Below, piece by piece: positions 23,688 through 35,472 of a DNA stretch of 64,000 bases. Numbering within the stretch: position 1 is the first letter of the stretch; the number at the start of each line of letters is the position of its first letter. The notes beneath the pieces were generated by a model. The model did not search any database. It saw only the letters and a program-made list of their open reading frames with translations, and was not told the origin of the DNA. Position numbers and translations under genes: made by a program. Origin of the DNA: Mesocentrotus franciscanus (Eukaryota; Echinodermata; Echinoidea; Camarodonta; Strongylocentrotidae); NCBI GenBank assembly GCA_037976565.1, contig CP137670.1:12114600-12178599 (forward strand), in the 5' to 3' direction.

Positions 23688-23859
23688 GATTATTAACCAC
23701 ATGAGATCAGTGGCGTAATGAGCAAAAAAGTTTGGGGGGCTGGCAAACAAAAAATCCGCATCACCCCACTCTTACATGCAGGACCCACTAAACGTTTTTC
23801 AAAGTGGGTGGGGGGAGGCTAAAGTATTTACGATCAGGTAGAGCGTAGTGTAAATTGGC

Positions 23860-24770
23860 GTGGGGTCTAGGGGCAAAGCCCCGGCAGGGGTCAGGGGCAG
23901 AGTCCCCGGAAGCTCAGGGGGTATGGGCATTTAATTACGGTCAGATGAGCATATTTTGATACCTTATTCATGACACTGGCAGGTCACTAAATGGCGTGGG
24001 GTCGAGGGGGCTGAGCCCCCTGAAACTCAGGGATTTGAAGCATTTTATAACGGTCATTGAGCATTCAGGGGCGCGCTTTAGGCCCTCTGGTGGGGTCCAG
24101 GGGGCTCTGCCCCTGGACCTCAGGGTTTTAGGCAATAAATTACTGTCAGATGAGTATCCAGGGGCCTGACTTAGGGCCATTGGTTGGGTCCAGGGGGCAG
24201 AGCCCCTGGAAACTCAGGGGTTTTAGGCGTTTAATTACGGTCAGATGAGCATATTTTGATACCTTATTTGTGACACTGGCAGGGCACTAATTGGCGTGGG
24301 GTCCAGGGGCGGGGTCAGGGGGAACAGAAGCTCATGGGTTTAAGGCATTTTATAACGGTCAGATAAGCATTCAGGGGCCTGCCTTAGGGCCCCTGGTGGG
24401 GTCGAGGGCAGAGCCACCGGAAGTTCAGGGTTTTAGGCATTAAATTACGTCAGATGAGCATCTAGGGGCCCGTTTTAGGGCCTAGGTGGGGTCAGAGGGC
24501 AGAGCTCCTGGAAGCTCAGGGGTTTTAGGCATTAAATTACCGTCAGATGAGCATCTAGGGGCCTATAGGTGGGGTCCAGAGGGCAGAGCTCCTGGAAGCT
24601 CAGGGGTTTTAGGCATTTATCACGGTCAGATGAGCATATTTTGATAACCTATTAGTGACACTGGCAGGTCACTAATTGGCGTGGGGTCAGGGAGCGTAGC
24701 CCCGGAAGCTCAGGGTTTTAGGCATTTAATCACGGTCAGATGAGCATATTTTGTGACACTGGCAGGTCAC
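23860..24770. repeat. Tandem array, about 100-180 nt units (GGTCAGATGAGCAT)
   Basis: Repeated blocks of GGTCAGATGAGCAT, GACACTGGCAGGTCACTAA, GCGTGGGGTC, CAGAGCCCCTGGA and CTCAGGGGTTTTAGGCAT recur seven or eight times with partial units. A shorter, inverted version of the same array is in the element at 35827-36532. Confidence 0.75.
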
Positions 24771-24829
24771 TATTCTCTCTTTCTTTCTATTTCTCTTTAG
24801 CAGGGGCGGATCTAGCTTTTTGCTAAGGG

Positions 24830-25570
24830 GGGTTGCAGCGGCGAGGCGATTTTGGGGGGCTATTTTGAACCCCCCCCCGGCCCGTAAGTGATGTTTTCCT
24901 GGCATCTACTAACACAATGGAGACCATAAAAAGCAGTGCTTGATAACGTCTTTTAAATCAAGTAACAGTTAAAACAATTTGACACAATGACGATGCAGAG
25001 CATCGTCCACGAGCCGCGTAGCGGCGAGGCGATTTTTTTTTTTTTTTTTTTTTGGGCTATTTTGAACCCTCGTAAGTGATGTTTTCCTGGCATCTACTAA
25101 CACAATGGAGACCATAAAGCAGTGCATGATAACTTTTTTTAAATCAAGTAACAGTTTAAACAGTTTGACCCAATGACGATGCGGAGCATCGTCCTCGAGC
25201 CGCGTAGCGGCGAGGCGATTTGGGGGGGCTATTTTGAACCCTCGTAAGTGATGTTTTCCTGGCATCTACTAACACAATGGAGACCATAAAGCAGTGCACG
25301 ATAACGTCTTTTTAAATCAAGTAACAGTTTAAACAGTTTGACCCAATGAGGCAATGACGATGCAGAGCATCCTCCACGAGCCGCATAGCGGCGAGGCGAT
25401 TTTTGGGGGTTATTTTGAACCCCCATAAGTGATGCGGAGCATCGTCCACGAGCCGCGTAGCGGCGAGGCGATTTGGGGCTATTTTGAACCCCCGTAAGTG
25501 ATGTTTTCCTGGCATCTACTAACACAATGGAGACCATAAAAAGCAGTGCATGATAACGTCTTTTTAAATC
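24830..25570. repeat. Tandem array, about 230-nt units
   Basis: About three copies of a unit containing GCGGCGAGGCGATTT, GTGATGTTTTCCTGGCATCT, CTAACACAATGGAGACC and GATGCGGAGCATCGTCC, with partial units between. The ORFs reading through it repeat the same peptide and are artefacts. Confidence 0.8.
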
Positions 25571-25580
25571 AAGTAACAGT

Positions 25581-25694
25581 TTAATACACAGTAATATCCA
25601 GAGTTATCATGTGTTTGGTTAAGTTACCAGATGAGTTGAATATCTTCTGACAATATGTGCACTTGAAAGGTTTCGCTCCAGTGTGCGTTCTTTC
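25581..25694 (-). pseudogene. C2H2 zinc-finger fragment inside transposon
   Basis: On the minus strand the frame reads a TGEKP-type linker variant (RTHTGAKPF), then CTYC, twelve residues, and the first zinc-binding His (NLTKHM). It then departs from the C2H2 pattern before the second His and stops at 25583-25581. The upstream side runs into Lys/Arg-rich low complexity. It looks like a host zinc-finger exon piece captured by the hAT-like element, then truncated. No start codon or splice sites can be assigned. Confidence 0.6.
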
Positions 25695-25974
25695 TTTTTC
25701 TCTTTTTGGGCCTGGAGCCCTGTCGTTCTGCGGGCCCTGCCATAGGGCTTTGTAGCCTCTAAATAAGCATATTTCTTGCCTGACTGTAAATTTAGGAATT
25801 TGTAATTTTCCAACAAACGCATAAAAAGTATAATTTACTAAAAAGTGAGGAAAATCTCGGATAATTATGTCATTTCAGCAACATTTGTAAATCACCGGTA
25901 TCGAATTAGAAATGAACCACGTTTGAATTTTTTGTGACACTGGCAGGACACTAATTGGCTCACCCCCATCAGTA

Positions 25975-26440
25975 CGCATGCAGTGCCCCGATCTACACCT
26001 TGTTGGCGGAAAAATCGCAACTGATCTCCCCTATCTATCTTCTTTCTCTCTTTCTTTCCTTACCTTTACCTCCCCTTCCCTTTCCCTTCTTCCTTCTCTC
26101 TCTTTTAGGTTTGCTAGGGGCAAGGGCCTTTCGCCCCGATCCACATGTTGTTGGCGGGATTAATCGCAACTGATCTCCCTTCTTTTCACCCTTTTCTTCT
26201 TCTCTTTTTGTTCCTTTTAGCTCTCCTCTTTCCCTTCCTCTTCTTTTTTGGCGGGGCAGGGGGGAGAGCAAGGGCCTGTTGCCCCCCCGATCCACAACTT
26301 GTTGGCGGGAAAATTGCAACTGATATCCCCCTTCTTTTCTTTTCTTCTTCCTCTTTTTTTCCTTCCCTTTATCTCCTCTTTTCCTTTTTTCCTTCTCTCC
26401 CTCTTTTTTTTTTGCGGGGGCAGGCTGCTCCCCTGGATCC
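25975..26440. repeat. Tandem array, about 150-nt units
   Basis: Three copies of GATCCACATGTTGTTGGCGG-type sequence followed by CTGATCTCCC and a long pyrimidine tract, with a partial fourth at the right end. The Lys/Arg or Phe/Leu-rich ORFs here come from the pyrimidine tracts. Confidence 0.75.
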
Positions 26441-27329
26441 GCGCCTGTGGAACATACCTTCCGGAAATGACCCTCTTGCCACATCCAAAACAAACCCTGC
26501 GCATTCCCCCGCGTACCGCCTAGAGCTGCCGCGGTCTTCTCTAAGCTCTTCTCTAGGCCGTATCCAGACGTTTCGCTAAACTGGATATACGGTTATCTAC
26601 TAGTGTTAGTGTTAGTGGACAAGGCCCATTAGTGACTATAAAAACATATGCTCTTCCTGGCTATTTGGGAATGTGTCAGTTTGCAACAGAAATGGAGAAA
26701 CGCGCATTTTGTTGAAAATCATGTGATATCACGAACATTTTATAAATCTCTTGTATGGAATTGAAAATAAGTCATGGTTTAATTTCATTTGGGGGGCTAG
26801 CGCCCCCAAGCCCCCCACCAGTACGCCAGTGCATGAGATATCTAGAGCAAACAAGAAACTCTTACTATCTTACTCTTAAATTATGCACAGAGATTCCTAC
26901 CATGAAAAGTTGCAAAAACATTGTCAAACCAGCACTGTGCATCCAGTGAGTGCTTGACGAAATTTTCGATACACTGCAAACAGTGTGCCTTAGGTGTGAT
27001 TATTACGTCACAATAGAGTGCGCAGGTTCTCATACGCGTAATAGATGCGCAATGAAAATTACAAAACACCCGGATGTTGGCTCTACTTTTTGCCTGCTAG
27101 TTTAACACGCATTTCGCCATTGACTTTTGTGATCGGGCAATATAATTTGTCCATTGGTTAACTTTGCATTAATATTGACCGGCAAATTACACACAAAATC
27201 TCATTGAATTTTCTGAGCAGTCAATATATATATTTTTTTTCGCGCGTAGTTTTGTTGGCTTATCAAATAAACTTAGAGGGCAATACATATTAACAATTGC
27301 CCTGCTCAGATGTCTGATACGCTTCATAA

Positions 27330-27540
27330 TAATGCATATTAGTAATAACAATAATAAAAGCAAAATAATGATAATGAGAAGGATATCAATACTAATTCTA
27401 TTACTAATTATGGTGATGATGATGATGATGGTGAATATGATGATGATGATTTTCATTAACATTATTCCTATTATTATCATGATCATAATTACTATTCTTC
27501 TTATTCTTCTTCTTATTATTTTTATGCAAAATGCTTACAA
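27330..27540. repeat. ATA/ATG/ATT microsatellite patch, unit 1
   Basis: (ATAATA), (ATGATG) and (ATT) runs, also present at the same place in the introns of gene 2 (36725-37020) and gene 3 (52480-52740). Ile/Met-rich ORFs on both strands are artefacts. Confidence 0.85.
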
Positions 27541-29041
27541 AAGATAACAATTGCTATGGGCCCTTTTGCACAAATACCATATAATGAAGGTTCACCGATT
27601 CCTTACATTTATCTTTATGATTTTCGAGGATTACAATTTTCAGTTCCTAACAAGGCGTAGCTACGAAGTTATCTGGATGGTCTGGGCAAGTGTCCCTTTC
27701 ACCCATTAAACGGTAAACCATAAAATGGAGGAGGTAACGAAGAGACGGAGAGATTTATAAAATCATAAAAAATGAAGGGAGAGAAGAAAGAGTTATATGT
27801 ATTGAGCGCCCAGTTTTTATCAAGCCTTGGCTTTTAGGAGCATCCTTACCATTTATTTTGTATTCTTGTTAATATTACATACTTTCTTAAATTGTATTTT
27901 AAATGGTTGGAAAAAAAATGAACTGAACTGAACTAAATTGAATTGAGATGATACCATGAACCCCTTCGGACCTTTATGGGGGGTAGCAAACACTGGATTA
28001 TTTACAAGGATTTTTCTTTTACTAATGCATAGCTGTGAAATATAGCTATGTTTACTACCTTCACATACCCTCCCCCTCCTAAGCGACAAACACAATTTCT
28101 CCTTTCAATCTTATGTTTCTTGATATTTATAAAGAATAGTGTTTTTAACTTTCAACATAAAAAAGAAAGAGAAAAATACATTGAATTCCTCTTTTTTGTA
28201 TTATTGGATTGGAATGTAGCTTTCTTAAGCATATGTTTAGAAACACAGAAGCAGATTTAAGAATTTGCAAATTGAAGCATACGTAAAGTTATATTTTTTT
28301 ATAATGACATAACATACCTCATATAAAATTGTTTCTATAATATTAATGATCATATACACGACAGAAAGTTTACTATTACGTGAGGAAGTGTAGCGACCGA
28401 GCGAAAAGATTGCTTCTGTGAAATTGAAAAGTGTAATCAAGTGTTGTTTGAAACACCACTAAAAATCCCAGCCTACTTCAAAATAATGATTTGCATAAAG
28501 AGCTTCATGTCTTGTGAGAGGGTGTGGCGAAAGTGTTGTCCCACCTTACTAGAGAGAAGTATTGGCTTTCTCGTTGTACCCGCTTCAAGACCATGTATAA
28601 TAGACAGGGCTTGTATAATGATACGAAATATTCCAACTATTAAAATGCGAGGAAGCCTAGTGACCGAGAAGAAAAAAAATAGCGTTTTATAAAGTTGATT
28701 CCGTAGTTTAGAGCACTCAGAAGCTTTTCTATTCTGCAATATTATCACATGTAATTGTGCTAAATTGTCTAACGCGCCGGTGGTGCCTTTGCCTGCTCCA
28801 CCTTTATAAAGGCCTTGGGGTAGAGCGTTTTGTATTGTCTATCTGCAGCAGATTACTATACATTGTTATACATCATATCTCGTTCGTGCCATTTCCTCGA
28901 TTTTTCCTTCTTTTTGTTTTTTTAGAACCTCTTGTTAATGGTTATACTGCAAAATTAATGATGTCAAACGTTTGTTCCGGCAAGGGTGCCACCCCTCCCC
29001 GCTTTTGGCGCCTATGGTACCTTAAATGAAACCACGATTAC

Positions 29042-29677
29042 CTTAAGCCGTAACTCCTGCTCGAAATCAGCCTGATTCTTGATTTTGTGAATTTGATGAC
29101 CGATGATCACGCACTTAAAACAGACGTGGACCTTACAATCCTCACAAAACATATCTTTGTTCTCTTGTTTGTGGATGCCGCACTTCTCAGATGGATGATT
29201 AATGCTGACCTTCCCGTTGGTGATATCCTGTATGGATACAATCTCGTGACCTTCAAAGACGACTGTAAGATTTTGATGACAATCCAGACACTTTTCACAC
29301 ATGTAGTTATTACACGTTCTGCAGAATAAGACAGCATCTCGCTGAAACTTGCACGCAGTGCATTTTGGATTCATCTCAAGGACAGCATTCATCCCTCCAC
29401 ACTTAGCGTGGTAATCTTCTACGAGTCCGTTGACCGTCACATTGGTGAGGAAATCATCGACACGGTTCGCAAACAACTTGGTGATAATCCTGCAGAGAGG
29501 ACAGATCATGTGATCAAGGTCCTGGTGGGACAGGTCATAGTTCTTGAGACATTTCCGACAGAAGGTGTGTCCGCATGAAGTCAGGATGGTTGACTCGTCG
29601 AAGATATCAAGACATAGTGGACACGTCAGGTTCTGTGAAGAGCTTGGAGCTTTCTCTTCCTCGGTCTTCTCAGCCAT
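29042..29677 (-). CDS. TRIM gene 1, RING/B-box exon
   Basis: This 636-nt exon encodes the N-terminus of a tripartite-motif (TRIM) protein, a family of RING E3 ubiquitin ligases often used in antiviral and innate immune responses. The start is the ATG at 29677 (MAEKTEEEK), conserved in all copies. An intact C3HC4 RING spans about residues 19-62 (CPLC, CGHTFCRKC, CPLC). B-box 1 spans about 106-144 (CTAC ... CEKC) and B-box 2 about 166-197 (C-x2-H, CEDC, CFKC, H, H). The donor is CTTAAG|GTAAT after RLK, phase 0. If the intron is not removed, translation would stop about nine residues into it. Its downstream exon at 18887-22692 is broken, so at best a RING/B-box-only protein could be made. Confidence 0.85.
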
Positions 29678-29689
29678 TGGTAAAAATGT

Positions 29690-31090
29690 CGGATGTTTGG
29701 CTTATAACAAAAACGAGCTCATAATACGCATATATCCAATGTACAATAAAGCTTACAGTGTGATCAGCTAATGTGTACTTAAAGCCAACAGCCAGTTCAT
29801 GCAAGCACAAACAATATGCGGTGACGTAGTAGATTATACCCATATCCTGAGTCTACGTAACAAGTGCGACCTAACTGCATGTATAGTTCTGTATAAATTT
29901 CTCACGTTGTATATGTAACTTTCAAAAGTACAGAGTCTCTATTCAAGTGTATATATCAATACAAATGTGATTACAATGCTAAACTCACACTTAAGTAGAT
30001 CGCGTGTGAAAATAATGCAGTTTGTGCATCCTGGCCTATGCTATTAATAGCAGCGTACATGTACTAAGCACCTTTGAACTTAATGCATGCATGGCGGTAT
30101 TCATCAGTTTTATCTATAGAGTGCGACCTTTTTTAGTTTTTTTTGTTGTGGATATATTGTGTTGGAGATTCACTTTTGCTTTTATTTGCTTTTATTGCAA
30201 TGTTTGGAAGGGTAAAAGAGGGTAACCACACTTTTATTTCACTCCTTCTTTCTTCACTATTCTTCCTTTATCTCATTCCATTTCTCTCATTCTCTTCCCT
30301 TTTCACTGTCAAAATTTCTCTTAACTTTTTTACGTATGGAATCCTACGAGGCTACACTTATTACAATGCAATATTCGCCTGAAAATTTTTTTTCACCATT
30401 TCTTCTCTTATAAAAAAATATATTATAGGCTAATTTAGGCTCATAACCATGATAATGTGAATCATGTCTGTCTCAAGAGCTGATAATGAGAAAAATTATA
30501 TCAAATATAATATGTAAGCCATATTGCACGGAAATATGATTCATTTGAAATAATAATGTATTAAAAGTAATAATAAGAGTTCTGTTTGTGAAACTGCATT
30601 TTAAGATAAAAAATATGTTCATTGTAAAGTGAATGGGTTATTTTGGACCAGCAAAATAGCAGAAAAAGTCTGAAACAGTGCTGGAATCAAATATCTCTGT
30701 CCAATGGTTTTCACTGGTTGTGTTCTCAGCAAGATTAATATTATAGTGTTATCATTAAAATGATACCTGAATCTCACAAAAGGCCTACACAATTACTCCT
30801 ATATACTGCATAATCAATATTTCCCGATAACTTTACAGTTTCCAATCGCTTCTGGACAGTTTCTCTCGTACATGTCGTGCAGTTAAATTTAAATGACCAG
30901 CACTCATCTTTATCTGTAGAGGTTTCAAAAGTTTAGTCTCTCTGTTTAGATTATTCCAGGTATTCAACAAGAATCTTCTGTAATTTCTGTAAATTAGGGG
31001 CTAATCAACATAAGTGTTTATGAATCTATATTTGATTTGCACAGGATGCCGGTGAGAGCAGTATGTCTCATGTATTTTTGTGACTTTAGG
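29690..31090. repeat. TRIM unit 1 upstream region
   Basis: Colinear with 39970-41430 and 59175-60610. It should contain the promoter of TRIM gene 1, but no TATA box or other element can be singled out. The empty site of the GTA-flanked element is at about 30050-30066 (GCGTACATGTACTAAGC). Confidence 0.6.
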
Positions 31091-34084
31091 TATTTTAAAA
31101 GCACTTAAAAGCACTCTAGATGGTAAGTAGAAAATATTGTACAGTCGAGAAAATATGTGTTTTGTATTGATAACTATGTACTTCAATTACATGTATATTT
31201 GCTATCACAAATTTATTTTCGAATGTAAATAGACACCTCAATTATTGAGGCACAAACACAAACACATTCTCTTTCCAATTGTGTCCTTGAATACAAACGT
31301 GGTTACAATGGTAACATCACACTTGAGTAGATCGTCTGTCAATATCATGCAGTTTGCTATTTTTGATGAATAGAAGTGGTTTTTCCAACAGAGAGTATAG
31401 TCAGGTGGCTTAGCGTCAAATTTATCGATTATCGTTACTTGCCGGATAAAAGCACCATATTTGGTACAGGGCTTCCTTAGGACTTACTAAACGATATTAG
31501 GCTAGAAGCCCCCGGCAAAAAAAAAATCAATTTAAGGGTGTGGGGGCGGGGGCGTCTTTTGGAGCCCCAAATAATTTTATAACATTGATTTGTTGTTGTA
31601 CAAATGCCATTTTTGGTACAGGGCTTCCTTAGGACCTACTGAACGATATTAGGGTTTGTTAGATTTGTTGTTGTACAAACGCCATGGGCCCCCAATCACA
31701 CATGTATGAATTTATTATTATTATTTATTATTATTACATTTATTATTATTATAATATGTATGCCGGGGCTCCTACCCTACCATCATTCAGCAGGTCCTAA
31801 TGAAGCCCTGTACCAAAAATGGCGTTTGTACAAAAAGAAATCAATGTTTTATTACCTTACAAATTATTTGTGGACTACGAAGCGACGCCCCTGTCCCACA
31901 CCCTTATATGATATTCTTGCCGGGGGCTCCTACCCTAATATTATTCAGTAGGTCCTAAGGAAGCCCTGTACCAAAAATGGCATTTGTACAACAACAAATC
32001 AATGTTATAAAATTATTTGGGGGCTCCAGAAGACGGCCCCGCCCCACACCCTTAAATTGATTTTTTTGCCGGGGACCCTGTACCAAAAATGGTGCTTTTA
32101 TCCGGCAAGTAACGATAATTTCACATAGCCACCTGACTAGTATAAGCACCTTTGAACTTATCGGCGGTATTCATCATTTGCATCTATAGAGGGTGAATTA
32201 TTTAAGCTTTCAGTGGTGGATATATTATTTTGGAGATCAACTTTATTAGAATCCTGGATAACAGAGCGAGACGTTTTATTTGCTTTCATTACTATATTTG
32301 GAAGAGGAAAGGACGGTAACTACACCTTTTCACCCCCTCTTTCTCCACTATTCTTCCTTTATGTCCGTCCATTTCTCTCTTTCTCTTCCTCTTTCTCTGT
32401 CAACCATTAAAGGACTTTTTCCAGTGTCAATACCGTATGCAGACAATGAAATAATGTACACATAGTTATAGGCTAGGTTTACAGCGTATGCATACTTACT
32501 ATAACTATTTTCTAATTGAAAAAAACAAAAAAACAAATGAGGAAAATACAAAATACGAAATTTGAGACGTGTGTATAAGGTACTTAACAAAACTGTGTAC
32601 ACAAACAGTATAAAGACCAGGAGTGTGTATCGAAATAGTCACCCCATTTTACCCATAAGAATTTACTTTCTTTTTCACCTAAAACATAAAGTAACACCAT
32701 TTTACATCGAGATGCGGTTATCACATCCCCTCCCCTCTCTGAAAAAAGGAAAAGAATACTTGATTTATAATTATAAAAAAGGGGGTGGGGGGAATTGGTC
32801 CCAAAGCTACATCGTTTATGCATAGAATTTCTTCGATGTCATCCACTTCAGAAACATTATTATCTTGGGTGTCATTTTTTGATGATGGGGAAACATTAAA
32901 TTATGTTTTCTCCAGTTTCATCCCTGGGTTTGCCATGCATGTCTACTAGCATGACCACAGGTGTGTAGGTGTTTAATATCATCATCATTTCCATAATTTA
33001 TTATATGATAAACATTATCTTACCTCATTCTCTTACTACCGTTATATAATGCAGATGAAGATATTCCGAATTCCACGTCACAAATCGATAATCTGTATAG
33101 ATTCAATTGAATCGAATTTAATTACCGGGGGTAAACGGAATCGAATTGAAGCGGTAATTATTTTGAAATAGACAACTGCCGAATTTACATGAAATATTCA
33201 AAGTGAAAATCACTAATTATAACAGAAGTGCTGTACCATTTTAAAAAGATATCCTAATATTCTCACATTCCTTACGATGTTTAGTCAAGAAACAGAACTT
33301 CCGACTGTTAAACTAGGCCTAATTTTTGTTAACACATTGCTCTTCTCTACATCATAGCAAATTAATCTTTCATATTATCAGTCCCCAGAGCATTCAATGT
33401 AATAGCTTTCCAGACAGGGTGCAAACTGTATACAAAGGGATTTTTAATGGAATGCAGCAATATTTACACCATGGTCCTGTAAGGCTTTAAAAGAAATTTG
33501 ATTTGATGAATTAGTCAAGTTCAATATAACATAACTACGAAGAGTAAAATGATATTAAAAAATGAAAACAAAACAATAATACCAATGACTTGACAGGATG
33601 ACCCATGCAAGCTGAAAAGCTTATTTACAATGAGGTCCTAATAACAAAGTCAGTATTAATTGTTACTTCATTTAGATATACCAAATAATCACAATAACAA
33701 TTAATAAACATAATACCACACAAAATAAACTTTTACATACTTTGAGAATAACAACATAAGGGAAATAACACTAATAAGAAGTTAATTAATATTTTATCAA
33801 TTTTCATTTGTTAAAATATGAAAGAGAAAACAATTACACAACGCAAGAAGTATAGAGTTTATGTATATTTTACGTATTAACATATCATTTCGATAGAGGG
33901 ACGTTATTATTATATTGGATAATGTCAACTGTATATAGAGGCAACTAAAATCTAACGAGAGAATGGACATCTTCTCATTCGTTTAGATCACATAATGAAC
34001 AATATATTATCGGCCCATATTAGAGTACAGCTGGAGCAGAGAGGTATACACACCACCAATAATGGTAATAGAGTGTGACATGGA
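31091..34084. repeat. TRIM inter-gene segment, unit 1-2
   Basis: Duplicate of 15370-18886, with the GTA-flanked element copy 2 inside and a deletion of several hundred nt relative to the first copy near 33800. Its first part (31180-31395 and 32140-32420) is itself a diverged copy of the RING-exon upstream region at 29900-30350, so each unit carries two versions of that flank. Confidence 0.65.
31398..32139. mobile_element. Long-TIR GTA element, copy 2
   Basis: Same termini as copy 1, flanked by GTA at 31395-31397 and 32140-32142. Shorter inside because internal units are missing. A (TTA)n patch has been added near 31710-31755. Confidence 0.8.
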
Positions 34085-35347
34085 TTACAGCGATACCTTG
34101 ATAAAATACAACTTCTTGTCACAAGCAAACGCGAGCATGTCTGGAGAGAGGGAAACCAAGTAACACCAACCCCAACTACATGTAAGCTTCAGACTAAGTA
34201 CATTGAACTCAACTCTCTCCTTCAGGTTCAGACCATCAAGGTCATAGAGCCTGATCGCCACGTTACCATTCTTAAGATCAAAACTCGCTACATACACCCT
34301 GTCCTGCTCATCCACGGCAGCATACAGGTAGACATTGGATGGAGCTTGTAGAGACTTACCAGCATTCCCATCTCTGTCATAGACTGCCACCATGCTTGGA
34401 TTGGCGTAACATGAACTGGTGACAATCAAACCCGACCTGGTAGAAGATACCTGCCTCACCATGTTGTGTTTTGTTGGAACAGTGTGTTTGAGAGTAGATC
34501 CAGTCGGGTCATAGATATAGACTTGCTTCTCATTGTTAGCGGTGAGGATTTCATCTGATAGACTTCTGTTTAGTCTGATATAGGAATTTCCGTTCACGTG
34601 GATGGTTGATTTCCTGGATCCATTGGGAGAATATATGTGTGCTTCAATGGCACCCGTCGATATGCATAACGACCTGTCTTGTTGAAACACAAGATCATAA
34701 CAGGTCATGTTATTTGGTATGCTGGCATACTGCTTCTGTTTACCAGCTGCATCAATGATATCTATACCATGTTCATCAGCATATCCGATAGATACACTGT
34801 CATCAGAGTACGCGGTCATACCCCTCATCCGTTCACGTAGACCTACACACAGACTGACTTGCAACTTGGGATCTGATTCTGAGATGCTCCCGATGTCCAG
34901 ACGAGTATCATCTGCAGGCTTGAACCTCTTCTTCTGTGCTTTCTTCATAAGGGCTGCCGCAGAAGTGTGATCAATAGCCTTCTTCAGCATGGCATCCAGC
35001 TCCTCACAGAGCAAGGTATGAGCAGACAAACTGTCCGTCTCAAGACGACCCAGTCTGTCATTAGCTACCAGTGTTATTGAACTACAAATACTCTTGATCC
35101 TCTTTCGATCGTTGGATTTCAAGACATTGAGGTCGTCATCAAAACTCCGCTTGACTGCATTGATGTGCTCGATGAGATTTCGATGATTTTCTTCAAGCAC
35201 TTTGGCCTTGATGCTGTAGGTTTGACTGACATCGTCCAGTAATCTCTGCACGGCAGTGTATACTTCATGGCGTTGTACTTCCACATTCTGAATGCTCTTT
35301 TCCAGTTCTAATTTTTTAGTGGCACAACGCTGGACTAGGTCGTTCAC
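34085..35347 (-). CDS. TRIM gene 2, exon 2: coiled coil and beta-propeller
   Basis: An uninterrupted 1263-nt terminal exon (420 codons plus stop). It begins at the TTTAG|GTG acceptor (35348/35347), phase 0, directly continuing exon 1, so the first residue is Val rather than a start Met. Residues about 213-330 of the 632-residue protein are Glu/Lys/Leu-rich heptads, the TRIM coiled coil for dimerisation. From about 370 the sequence shows repeated strands with YD/YDLDG/YDPTGS-type turns (GIDIIDAAGK, VYIYDPTGS, VAVYDRDGN, IRLYDLDG), as in six-bladed NHL-like propellers. The domain order resembles TRIM2/3/TRIM56/TRIM71-type proteins, but an exact orthologue cannot be named. The paralogous exons at 18887-22692 and 50947-52219 are broken. 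Confidence 0.88.
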   Translation of the reverse strand: MNDLVQRCATKKLELEKSIQNVEVQRHEVYTAVQRLLDDVSQTYSIKAKVLEENHRNLIEHINAVKRSFDDDLNVLKSNDRKRIKSICSSITLVANDRLGRLETDSLSAHTLLCEELDAMLKKAIDHTSAAALMKKAQKKRFKPADDTRLDIGSISESDPKLQVSLCVGLRERMRGMTAYSDDSVSIGYADEHGIDIIDAAGKQKQYASIPNNMTCYDLVFQQDRSLCISTGAIEAHIYSPNGSRKSTIHVNGNSYIRLNRSLSDEILTANNEKQVYIYDPTGSTLKHTVPTKHNMVRQVSSTRSGLIVTSSCYANPSMVAVYDRDGNAGKSLQAPSNVYLYAAVDEQDRVYVASFDLKNGNVAIRLYDLDGLNLKERVEFNVLSLKLTCSWGWCYLVSLSPDMLAFACDKKLYFIKVSL

Positions 35348-35472
35348 CTAAACAAAACGAATGATAGAGAAATGAAAAGAAAATGTTGTTGATGAGATGT
35401 ATGCCAATTACATGGAGCTGGTTTGAAAATTAGAAACCGCGCCTAATGTTTCACAAAAGTTAGAACCACGAC

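Larger units (their letters stand above)
23708..26831. mobile_element. hAT-like composite element, CATGAGAT duplication
   Basis: Termini CAGTGGCGTA and (other strand) CACTGGCGTA, flanked by a perfect 8-bp duplication CATGAGAT (23700-23707, 26832-26839). The 3.1-kb interior is mostly tandem arrays: a CAGGGG/GCCCCTGGA array (about 23860-24770), a GCCGCGTAGCGGCGAGGCG array (about 24830-25560) and a TTGTTGGCGGGAAAAT array (about 25980-26440). It also holds a zinc-finger fragment at 25581-25694. A second pair of hAT-type ends (CAGGGGCGGATC at 24801 and its near complement ending 26457) lies inside. No intact transposase. Confidence 0.75.
22693..29041 (-). other. Intron of TRIM gene 1
   Basis: This lies between the acceptor at 22693 and the donor CTTAAG|GTAAT at 29042/29041. 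It contains the TTAA foldback element (22776-23324), a palindrome (23583-23687), a 3.1-kb hAT-like element (23708-26831), a dinucleotide/trinucleotide patch (27330-27540) and a segment (about 27640-29000) colinear with the introns of genes 2 and 3. Confidence 0.7.

Noticed and set aside
24969..25537. Repeated-peptide ORFs on minus
   Set aside because: They follow the tandem array exactly, including its breaks; no family similarity.
23860..25560. CRISPR-like regular repeats
   Set aside because: The repeats are long, degenerate and lie in a eukaryotic transposon; there are no short identical repeats with unique spacers and no cas genes.
26035..26579. Lys/Arg-rich and Phe/Leu-rich ORFs
   Set aside because: Derived from pyrimidine tracts in the transposon array.
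27187..27547. Ile/Met-rich ORFs resembling membrane proteins (also 36743-37037, 52448-52760)
   Set aside because: Translations of ATA/ATG/ATT microsatellites on both strands.
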